NCBI GenBank assembly: GCA_029856615.1
Contig: JAHKLF010000002.1
Span: forward strand, 1-28,227
From: Candidatus Njordarchaeota archaeon
GTDB taxonomy: Archaea; Asgardarchaeota; Njordarchaeia; Njordarchaeales; Njordarchaeaceae
Length of the DNA stretch: 28,227 nucleotides
Reading direction: 5' to 3'
The notes under the pieces are model-generated. The model worked only from the letters and a program-made list of their open reading frames with translations, made no database searches and was not told the DNA's origin. The translations under genes and the position numbers were made by a program. Below are positions 1-7,900 of the stretch, one piece after another (the first letter of the stretch is position 1; every line of letters starts with the position of its first letter).

Positions 1-1
1 A

Positions 2-307
2 GATAAAGAGTATAGAGAACGGCTTATCAGCGTGATTAAGGATATTGCCTCAGAAAAAATAGTCATAGTAGCAACAAACGATATCAGATTAGCAGCGCAT
101 GCAGACAATATAATAGCACTTGACAATGGAAAAGTAATCTCTAAGGGGAATCCTAAAGAGATTTTTTATTCTCTGAATACGCAATGGTTTTATTCTCCAA
201 TTATTGAATTTGTTAAAAAACTTAATGACTTAGGGCTTAAGAACGAGAGACCAGTAACTTCTGTTGAATTGAAAGACTTGTTGAGGGAGCTTATAAATGG
301 CTTTTAG
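2..307 (+). CDS. ECF transporter ATP-binding subunit, C-terminal part (5' cut by window edge)
   Basis: The reading frame is open from base 2 through the window edge, so only the last ~101 residues of an ABC ATPase are present. The visible part fits the end of an energy-coupling-factor (EcfA/CbiO) ATPase: a beta strand (KIVIVATND), then a helix and the typical tail ADNIIALDNGKVISKGNPKEIF. Walker A, signature and Walker B lie upstream of the window. Where the family normally has the H-loop histidine (THD), this protein reads TND, so the switch His appears replaced by Asn. The gene overlaps ecfT by 11 bases, which places both in one operon for uptake of a vitamin or metal; the substrate-binding S component is not in the window. 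Family call is firm; substrate is unknown. Confidence 0.85.
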   Translation, partial: DKEYRERLISVIKDIASEKIVIVATNDIRLAAHADNIIALDNGKVISKGNPKEIFYSLNTQWFYSPIIEFVKKLNDLGLKNERPVTSVELKDLLRELINGF

Positions 308-1037
308 GGCATTATATTATGCTTTTTCAGTACGACGAAAGAATACTCCTCTACATAATACTCATCCTATCTTAAAGATGATTGGCTTAATTTTGTACGT
401 TATAATAGTAGCTATTGCTAACATCGAATGGCTCTTTCTCCTAATCCTAATTCCGTTCATAGAGGCTATAGTGGGTAAGGTGGTAAAGAATATTATTCTC
501 GTATTAAGAGGTGCGTGGATTGCACTCATAATTCTATTCATAATGGCATTTATTCTATATTCTCCTATATATGCTATTCTTCTTCTCCTCAGATTAATTG
601 GAGGTGGATGGGCTATAGCTGTCTTCCTAGCAACGACATATCCATCTGACTTATCTCAAGGATTGGAGAGGATGAGAGTACCGGCGAACATATGCTTAAT
701 CCCTGAGTTAACGTTAAGAGTTATCCCATTCATTGCAAGGGATACTCAAGAAGCGATAGAGGGAATGATCTTGAGAGGTGAAGTCAGAATGTCTAAAGTT
801 TTTCCACGTGGACTCGTAAAAGCTCTAGCAGCGGTAATTCATTCAGCATTAAAAAGAGCAGAGCATCTTTCAGAAGCCCTAATGGCAAAATTCGTCGGAT
901 ATTCCCCTAAAAGAACGTACTTAAAACCCATTAGAATAACCTTCTTCTCGGTTCTTCAATTAGCATATAAAATTATTCTACTTTACTTAGTCATTATGGG
1001 AATAAGCCCAATGGAGATAATAACAATTCTCACTTAA
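297..1037 (+). CDS. ecfT: ECF transporter transmembrane subunit EcfT (CbiQ family)
   Basis: A 246-residue integral membrane protein, usual length for EcfT, which couples ATP hydrolysis by the EcfA pair to movement of the substrate-specific S subunit. Four to six hydrophobic segments lie at about residues 28-55, 65-110 and 215-245. The cytoplasmic coupling region carries the first Ala-Arg-Gly-like motif (AIEGMILRGE, about residue 155) and a more divergent second one (EALMAKFVGY, about residue 195), the contacts to the ATPases in this family. The ATG start overlaps the upstream ATPase gene and has a GGGAG Shine-Dalgarno 7 bases upstream inside that gene, pointing to translational coupling. Substrate cannot be told without the S component. 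Confidence 0.85.
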   Translation: MAFRALYYAFSVRRKNTPLHNTHPILKMIGLILYVIIVAIANIEWLFLLILIPFIEAIVGKVVKNIILVLRGAWIALIILFIMAFILYSPIYAILLLLRLIGGGWAIAVFLATTYPSDLSQGLERMRVPANICLIPELTLRVIPFIARDTQEAIEGMILRGEVRMSKVFPRGLVKALAAVIHSALKRAEHLSEALMAKFVGYSPKRTYLKPIRITFFSVLQLAYKIILLYLVIMGISPMEIITILT

Positions 1038-1089
1038 TGACGTGAACCTAATGGTTCCTCTTATGGATTATAGAGCATCATTTATAGCT

Positions 1090-1389
1090 TTAAAGTATTC
1101 TCAGCACAAATCTTTTCGAAAAACCGCCGCGTTCCTGCAATTTTCGTTTCCTAATTCCCTCAATTTCCTTCATACTCCATCCTTTCAGACGCATTATTTC
1201 GAGAATTACTTCAAAAATATCTGCTAGTTCTTCTTTATTGCCCGATTGAGCGAATTCTTCTACCTCTTCCTTAAGCTTTTCAAGCAGGAATCTAAAGAAC
1301 TCATCATCATCCTTTACAATACGTAAGATAAAGGTCTTACCTAATCTCTGCATAATCTCTGGGATATTATCTCTTACAAGTTTCTCCAA
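1090..1389 (-). CDS. MazG-like house-cleaning NTP pyrophosphatase (COG4997-type)
   Basis: A small all-alpha protein of about 99 residues resembling the COG4997 branch of the MazG/phosphoribosyl-ATP pyrophosphohydrolase superfamily. The N-terminal signature KLVRDNIPEI is typical. The Mg-binding pattern is visible as EEVEE followed after about a dozen residues by EELAD (ExxE...ExxD). Members hydrolyse non-canonical NTPs to NMP and pyrophosphate. I chose TTG at 1389: it gives the family-like N-terminus and has GAGG 9 bases upstream. TTG at 1404, with GTGA 5 bases upstream, or GTG at 1413 are alternatives. The gene overlaps the end of the HAD phosphatase gene, so the two are probably co-translated. 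The actual nucleotide substrate is not predictable. Confidence 0.75.
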   Translation of the reverse strand: MEKLVRDNIPEIMQRLGKTFILRIVKDDDEFFRFLLEKLKEEVEEFAQSGNKEELADIFEVILEIMRLKGWSMKEIEGIRKRKLQERGGFSKRFVLRIL

Positions 1390-2173
1390 CCGGGACGCCC
1401 TCAAAAATATCACTTAAGTATTGAATGAGATCGCTTGGTTTTCCTACTACAAGGATTTTCTTATTAAATTTCCATATAGCATTATTATCAATTTCTAAAC
1501 CGTAAAAATTGGCGTATTCTGAAATCATATTATAAATCTCTCTTATCCCAACGCATTTTATAGCCTTTTCTTCTCTTTTAATCCAAATTATATTACTAAA
1601 ACCAGAGATAATAGCTCCATAGACATCCATTAAAGGATGATCACCAATGATTATTATATCATCTAAACAGTACTTTGTGTTCATTTCTAATATGGCATCA
1701 AAGGCTTCCTTGTAGGGCTTTGGTTTAGGTAAATTATCAATCGTGATTATTATATCAAGAAATTCTCTTATGTTCAGCGAAGTGAGTATAGGAATCTGAA
1801 ATTTAGCAACACCATTTGTCAAGATGATTATTTTTCCTCCTCTCTCTTTTATCTCTCGTAGGAGATCCGTAGCACCCTGAAGTAGACAGACATTCCCTTT
1901 CTCAATATTCAATCGAATATATTTCATAAAATCTGGCCTATCCGCAATATTAAAAAGCTTTAAAACTTCTTCTAGTACGGCATCCCAATCATAGGAGTCT
2001 CTATACCGTCCCATCTTAAACAGTTTTCTATGGATTTCAAAAAAGAGATTTCTTAGTTCATCTCGGCTGATTTTAAGATTATAATCCTTAATGATTTCAT
2101 CATAGATGAGCGGATAAAAAGGATTCCATAGCAGCGTCCCATCTTGATCAAAAACGAAAATCTTTTTGTTCAC
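1367..2173 (-). CDS. HAD-superfamily phosphatase (phosphoglycolate phosphatase-like)
   Basis: A HAD hydrolase of about 268 residues with all core motifs in order: motif I FDQDGTL near the N-terminus (nucleophile Asp and acid/base Asp), motif II ending in IILTNG, the motif III Lys in PKPKPYKEAF, and motif IV IIIGDHPLMD. The helical insert between motifs I and II indicates a C1 cap, as in phosphoglycolate phosphatase and 5'-nucleotidase-like members. The GTG start at 2173 shares bases with the TGA stop of the upstream 71-residue gene (GTGA overlap) and has AGGTGA upstream, so it is preferred over TTG at 2176. Its partner downstream is a MazG-like NTP pyrophosphatase, so a role in clearing damaged nucleotides is a reasonable inference; the substrate is unknown. 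Confidence 0.8.
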   Translation of the reverse strand: MNKKIFVFDQDGTLLWNPFYPLIYDEIIKDYNLKISRDELRNLFFEIHRKLFKMGRYRDSYDWDAVLEEVLKLFNIADRPDFMKYIRLNIEKGNVCLLQGATDLLREIKERGGKIIILTNGVAKFQIPILTSLNIREFLDIIITIDNLPKPKPYKEAFDAILEMNTKYCLDDIIIIGDHPLMDVYGAIISGFSNIIWIKREEKAIKCVGIREIYNMISEYANFYGLEIDNNAIWKFNKKILVVGKPSDLIQYLSDIFEGVPVGETCKR

Positions 2174-2385
2174 CAATTATCACCTTCTATGGTGCATATA
2201 ACAGTGGTGTCGTTAATAGTCTTAATATCATACTTAACTGCTGTGCTAGAATACACTGGACTATGGTGCGCGAATGGAATAATTAGCCCGTAACTGAGGT
2301 ATTTACTTCTTCTTAATTGTATCATCAGAGTTTCTTTATCTATGCTAAATTGAAAGAATTTGTCAGTAAATGAAAAATGCATCAT
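2170..2385 (-). CDS. small protein of unknown function, first gene of HAD/MazG operon
   Basis: A 71-residue protein I do not recognise. It is accepted as real because the ATG at 2385 is preceded by GGTGAG with 6 bases of spacing and because its TGA stop overlaps the GTG start of the HAD gene by 4 bases (GTGA), a classic coupling arrangement. The sequence looks like a small beta-rich soluble domain (alternating hydrophobics such as YDIKTI and TTVICTIEG). It has one Cys, near the C-terminus, no membrane segment and no obvious catalytic motif. It could be an accessory or regulatory subunit for the phosphatase or pyrophosphatase; that is context inference only. Confidence 0.6.
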   Translation of the reverse strand: MMHFSFTDKFFQFSIDKETLMIQLRRSKYLSYGLIIPFAHHSPVYSSTAVKYDIKTINDTTVICTIEGDNW

Positions 2386-2417
2386 TGTTTCTCACCATAA
2401 TGGATAATAATTAAAAA

Positions 2418-3908
2418 CTAATAAGGAGAAGTTCTTGTTTTCCTACAATGAGTTAATAATTTGCGAATACGAGACTTAAGCTCTATATAACGTTTCTTAA
2501 GTAGGCGGTAAAACGCTTTCAAACCAATCTTTTTCTCGATTATTACCAGTGCTAATAATGTAATCGCTAATGTTATAATTACAGTTAATAGTAGAAGACC
2601 AACTAACTCTATTAAAATCGAAGTAATCAGTCTAAGCATTAGGTATCCTGTTGCAAGCGCCAAATTGTAGATACCCCATCGACTTCCGATTTTTACGAAT
2701 TCTCTTGGTTCGAAGCTTCTTCCATATCTATGCCCTATTCCCATAGCTAATATTGTTGTTGGTGCACCATAGGGAAGAATATTGCCGCCTAAATTTGTTC
2801 CAAGGATGAGAGCTAACCAAAATATTTCAATGAGAGGACCTAATCCGGCTATTTCAGCCATAGCTCTGATGATGGGAATAAACGCTATAGCGATAGCTAC
2901 GTTATCAACTATGCTACTTAATAATCCGACGACCCATAGTATCATTAATGATCCTAAGATTGGATTTCCCATTGAGATTTTGCCTAGAAAGATTCCAGCC
3001 TCTCGTAGAAGACCTTTATGTTCCATAGCGCCAACGATTATGTAGATTCCAGAGAAAAATATTAATGTTCCCCAGTCAATTCCCTTAATTACGTCTTCTA
3101 CTTTAAGACCGCTAATTACGAGGAATAATAATGCGCCTATTATCGCTACTAAGTATGTCTGAGGGATGACTATTAATGCTATAATGATAGAAATAAAGAG
3201 AACAGCTGATTTTTGGAAAATTTTTACATCGGGAATGAATATCCATTCATTTACTTCTAATACGAGCATTCTTCTTAATGGATCAACATAGCCAATCTTC
3301 ATTCTTAATTCTCTGAGTAAGAACCATGTAGAGAACATTAAGGACATGAGAACAAATGGAAGTGTATTAAAGAAGAAGAAAGATACGGAGAGTTCAGCTT
3401 CCTGAGCAATGATTATATTAGGTATGCTAGAGAAGGGAAATAGCATTCCTCCAACATCCACTATTATTGCCTCGGCTAGAAGAAGAGGAGTGGGATCAAT
3501 TTTAAGCACCCTAGAAATAGTGATTGTGAGGGTACCTATGATTATTATGGCTGCCATAGCTGTGATAAACATAGCCAATATCGCAGTCATAATACAGAGA
3601 ATTATGAAGAGGAAAATGGGGTCTCCTCTGGACAGTTTAATTGCTCTAATAGAAATGAAGTGGAATATTCCCGATTCCTTAGAAGCCTCAACAATTATCA
3701 TAAACCCAAATATCGTAAGCAGTACTCTGAAATCAATAAAATGAGTTACCTCTTCAAATGATAGTCCCTCAATTATACTTAATATTAGATACACTGCAAT
3801 TCCTCCAGTAATTGCAGCAACTACCTTGTCCGTTTTCTCCAATGATGCAGATATTATGACTGCTAGAAATATTAGTAATATAGAGAGTCCAACGAGATCC
3901 AAAATCAT
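2418..3908 (-). CDS. ArsB/NhaD-type (SLC13-like ion transporter superfamily) membrane transporter
   Basis: A 496-residue polytopic membrane protein with about 11-13 hydrophobic segments from residue 3 to about 465 and a basic cytoplasmic tail (KSRIRKLLTHCRK). Two repeat-like half signatures are visible: DVGGMLFPFSSIPNIIIAQE in the first half and GTNLGGNILPYGAPTTILA in the second, with SSIVDNVAIAIAFIP before it. This fits the ArsB/NhaD/P-protein branch of ion transporters (COG1055), which includes arsenite pumps and Na+/H+ antiporters. No arsenic genes are adjacent, so the ion is left open. ATG 3908 is preceded directly by GAGGG with no spacing; TTG at 3902 would have GAGG at 7 bases and is a credible alternative start. 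Confidence 0.8.
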   Translation of the reverse strand: MILDLVGLSILLIFLAVIISASLEKTDKVVAAITGGIAVYLILSIIEGLSFEEVTHFIDFRVLLTIFGFMIIVEASKESGIFHFISIRAIKLSRGDPIFLFIILCIMTAILAMFITAMAAIIIIGTLTITISRVLKIDPTPLLLAEAIIVDVGGMLFPFSSIPNIIIAQEAELSVSFFFFNTLPFVLMSLMFSTWFLLRELRMKIGYVDPLRRMLVLEVNEWIFIPDVKIFQKSAVLFISIIIALIVIPQTYLVAIIGALLFLVISGLKVEDVIKGIDWGTLIFFSGIYIIVGAMEHKGLLREAGIFLGKISMGNPILGSLMILWVVGLLSSIVDNVAIAIAFIPIIRAMAEIAGLGPLIEIFWLALILGTNLGGNILPYGAPTTILAMGIGHRYGRSFEPREFVKIGSRWGIYNLALATGYLMLRLITSILIELVGLLLLTVIITLAITLLALVIIEKKIGLKAFYRLLKKRYIELKSRIRKLLTHCRKTRTSPY

Positions 3909-3999
3909 CCCTCTTATAGTGACTTTGCAGATCGACGAGAATACTCCTCTTTTCCCTAATTGTAATTTTCAAAAATTTGAGCATTATTATAATGTTAAC

Positions 4000-4072
4000 G
4001 TATGATTAATCCTATCGAGTGAGTGGAAATAATGATTATCAAGTATGATAGTATAACTATAAAAGTATGATT
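4000..4072 (+). promoter_or_regulatory. promoter with operator-like repeats for the 4111-8653 operon
   Basis: A TATA-like box, CTATAAAAG at 4057-4065, lies about 49 bases before the TTG start at 4111. That places the predicted transcript start near 4087 and leaves room for the AGGTGA ribosome site at 4099-4104. Overlapping its upstream edge is a palindrome, ATAGT-ATA-ACTAT (4048-4060). The heptamer GTATGAT occurs three times, at 4000-4006, 4043-4049 and 4065-4071; the last two extend to AAGTATGAT. Repeats that straddle a TATA box suggest a repressor site. The operon's second gene encodes a TrmB-like winged helix, so autoregulation is possible but unproven. Confidence 0.4.
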
Positions 4073-4110
4073 TCTAATATTTTCCCATAGAGTATCTTAG
4101 GTGAAACGAA

Positions 4111-4986
4111 TTGTATTCCGAGACCAGTGGAATAATGAAGTCTATCGTAAAATTATTTGGATGGAGTCTAAATGATCCGCGCGTAAATTTTCTATTCGAG
4201 CAAATAACAAAGACAATGCAAGCGACCTGTGAGGAATGCCAGAGAGATAGGCTTAGATGTACATTTGATCCGATGTGCCCAGATAGACGATGGCTTTCAA
4301 TATTAATTGAAGGGGGCGCTCCAAGGGAAGTATGGCCTCGATTCTGCTATCAAATGAGAGGTGAAGAAATCAAAAAGTTTTTCAAGAAAAGGTCAATTCC
4401 AGTCCCCCTTGTTGATGCAAAGTACCCATTGCTGGATTTTGTTAGATTATTTGTAAAAAAACGTGAGAGGGAGACCTTGGAGAAAGATATACATGCCTTT
4501 CTAGAAGTTTTCATCGAGAGTATTAAAAAACTATGGGAAAAGATATTCACATTAAATTTATCATCTGAAAAAATAGCACTATTACTCGGAGAATTCGAAC
4601 ACGTCGTCATATTTGATCGTAAGAAAAATATTGTCACGATTAATGCTATGAGAACTGGGTTAAATAGGTATGAAGAATTAGTAGAATTTGCAGAAGGCAT
4701 TCTGAAGATTTTAAAGATAAACCATAGAATAGTATCACCTTATCCTGGTCATACTTATTTCCATATTACCGTTAAGGACATATCTGAGAAGAATAATTTA
4801 GAGGAGCGTTTTAAGGAAATAATAGCAGATGACGTCTTTGTTAAAGTTATAAATTTTAATAAAAGTATTCATGTAATATTTGGTCTTTATAGTCGTGCTT
4901 CCCATACTTTGGCTTCTTATAGTATCAACGCTGTTTTACGTTTTGTTCAGCTTCTAACTGAATTGATCGGGGAGAGAAATGAATGA
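4111..4986 (+). CDS. Cys-rich protein of unknown function, first gene of coiled-coil operon
   Basis: A 291-residue protein I do not recognise. Residues 40-56 hold C-x2-C-x6-C-x5-C (ATCEECQRDRLRC...MC) and a fifth Cys lies at 79, enough for a zinc site or iron-sulfur cluster. Residues about 110-155 are a charged helical stretch (KKRERETLEKD...). The C-terminal half looks alpha/beta, with strands such as HVVIFDRKKNIVTI and HTYFHITVKDI, and contains no signature I can name. The TTG start has AGGTGA exactly 6 bases upstream. The 3' end overlaps the ATG of the giant coiled-coil gene by 8 bases, so the two proteins are probably made together in related amounts and may form a complex. Confidence 0.7.
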   Translation: MYSETSGIMKSIVKLFGWSLNDPRVNFLFEQITKTMQATCEECQRDRLRCTFDPMCPDRRWLSILIEGGAPREVWPRFCYQMRGEEIKKFFKKRSIPVPLVDAKYPLLDFVRLFVKKRERETLEKDIHAFLEVFIESIKKLWEKIFTLNLSSEKIALLLGEFEHVVIFDRKKNIVTINAMRTGLNRYEELVEFAEGILKILKINHRIVSPYPGHTYFHITVKDISEKNNLEERFKEIIADDVFVKVINFNKSIHVIFGLYSRASHTLASYSINAVLRFVQLLTELIGERNE

Positions 4987-7900
4987 GTTTAAGGTTTTTG
5001 ATAATCCTGCTATAGGGAAACTTTATTTAATATTAGCTTTATATGGGCCCAAAACTCCCGAGGAAATAGCTTATATGAGCAGGGTAAAAATTGAGGATGT
5101 AAGAGTCTTCCTAGAGCGGTTACATGAGAATGAGTTAATAGATTTCATAAGTGATCCGTTGCCCAGATATGCTTTCATTCCACCTGTTAGGTATTTAATC
5201 TCATTATCGAGAAAAAGGTTCTTAGAGATAAAGAATAATTTAGTGGAATTGTCTAATCTAATTGATAAATCTGGCAACTATATAGAGGGAATTAAAGGAG
5301 ATGTTTTAGGAATTGTCAGAGGAGGTGTCAGAAATATCCAAAAAAGCATTAATGATTCGTTAGAACACGTTATTTCACATATTAAAAGGGATGTCCAGAA
5401 TCTCGCAAGTGAGTCTCTAGAGAGGATAACCGAATTAATGACGTTAAATGAGAGTATAAGAAATAACATAATAGATCTTAAGAGAGAACTTAATGAGAGG
5501 AGAACTAATTATATATCCCTAATTAATGAGCTTGGTGAAAGTTGTACTGAAACATTGGGAAAGACTTTCCTAAATCTATCTAATGCAACCCTAAACTTAA
5601 GGAAGATGATTAATGAAGACTTAGCAAGTGCGGAGCGGGATATGCTTCAAATGTTCTCGGAGAGTATTTCCACAATGGAAGAACTACTAAACAAGGGGAT
5701 CGTAGACATTAAAGAATTGAATAACACATTCTCATCCCAAGTGGCAGCATTAATAGGTGACTTGAAACCAGCTGTTAATCAAATAGTGAGTGAAGCAGAG
5801 TCTTCTTTAGGCAATATAGTGACGGCGGCACTAGACGTTCTCACGCATGAATCAAAGGGCATATTAGACCGTTTTGATCTCAAACTTGAAGAAATTAAGC
5901 GAGATGCCTTACTTACTAGCAATAAAATAATTCGAAGGTTAACAGGATTTAGAGAGGAGGTAGTTTCACTTCTTAAATCCTCAATGGGAACTATAAAGAG
6001 TGAATTTGAAAATAAATTAGGAGCGTTTACTAAAGAAATATTAGATGAAATCAATGAATCAGTAAATGAAATAAATGAAATTAAGAAGGAATATCAATCA
6101 AAAATAATAGAGAGCTTGATTAATCTAAAAGAGAACATTCGTAAAGAATCAACATTGCATCAGAATGTCATCTCAAATCTGCTTTCACAAACAATTGAGT
6201 CCACGAAGAGAGAGATAAACGCATTAAAAGAAATGTTAGGAACAATCATAGATGAGGCATTAGAAACATTGAGAGTGCTAATGAAGACATATGAGGAACA
6301 CATTAGTGAAAGCTTGGAGGATTCTTATGCAACTATTTCATACCAAATTCAAGGCATACTGAAGCTATTTGAGGAACATAAACTCCAATTAGAAGAGAGG
6401 ACATCCCAATTACTTCAGACTATAGATTCGTTAAAGGATTCCTGTATTAAAGATGCTGAGAATAGTCTTAAACTACAATTGGATGAAATTCTAAATAAGC
6501 TAAAAAACACTCTGGAAGACTTAACTACTCGGGTGAGCGAAGAAACGAGAAGTTTCTTTAAAGATATTGCGAAAAGGATTGAGGGCGAGATAGCAAGATA
6601 CTCTGTTAGCATAAAAAGAGATGGCGAGAAAATTAATGAAGCGGTAGTTACATTGGATAAAAATGTGAAGAAAGCTTTTGAGAATATACTTAAAGTTTTA
6701 TCAGAAAAAGGTTATACGCTAGATGATGAAACAAGAGAAAGATTAGAAAGCGAAATAAAATCGATACGTAAGGATTTCAGGAGCCTCAGGATACAGATAA
6801 GGAGATACTCTGATAGGCAACAAGAAAAATTAGGAAAGATGAAAGTTATAATAGACATGATAATCTCGCATTCAGAGAGAATTGAAAAGATGTTACATGA
6901 CCTATATGGAGTCATAAACGAATCAATCAAAAACCGTATGCAAACGGAGGTAAAGAACATCGAGGATAATTTGAAGAGGTTCGTATCCACTTATTATGAA
7001 AAAGTAAATACCGAGGTTTCATGGCTTAAATCGTCCTTAGTAAATACGTTCGAGAAGATATTTGAGGATCTAAGTGGATTAGACTCCCAAATAATAAATT
7101 CAATTGATACAACTATAAGAGATGTATTAGGATCAGGTAAAAGTGTATTAGAGGCGAGGTTAAAAGAAAGCGAACAGATAAGATCCCAGTTTAATAAAAA
7201 TCTGGCTTCAGTAATAAAAAGCTTAGACGATATCTTAATTGATGCGTCAGAGAAGATTAGATCAGATTTCAACAAACACTTCACAGTACATCTAAATAAA
7301 ATTGACGAAGCTATAAAGCATCAGGAAAGCGCTTATGATGAATTTGTTAACAGTGTTTGTTCCATCATAAATGCAAGAGTGGAGGGTATCTCAAATAGAA
7401 TGAAAGAGCATTTGAAAGCTCTTATGGAGCCTTTTATTAAAACAGAAAAAAGCATAGTAGAGGGAATGGATACATTTATAGCTACCATGAAATCGAATAT
7501 TGAGGGTTCATTTAATAGTATTGTTTCAAATATAAGTAAATTGAGAAGCGACATTCAAATATTATTAGATAATGTAAGTGATCGTATTTCTGTCGAAATA
7601 AATGCTGTCATAGAGGATATAAAAACGCGATTATCGAGAATTAAGGAAGAGGATATCGCGAAGATTTCTAACTTAGAAGCAAGTTTATTAGACTATTTGA
7701 GCAAAATTGAGGAGAAAATCAATGACTTAAATGCACTGTATAAAAATGCGTTAACAAAAAGACAAGAATTAGTGAGTAGTAATTTAAGTGATAAATTGTC
7801 AAACTTAGGATCAGCGTTGATTGGAATATTAGAGGACTATGATAACAAATTAGTCAGCATGAAAGAGCATGCGTTGGAAGATATAACTACCCGAATTAAC

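Noticed and set aside
2711..2730. GGTTCGAAGC, like a tRNA T-loop
   Set aside because: It lies inside the ion-transporter gene and has no matching acceptor, D or anticodon arms.
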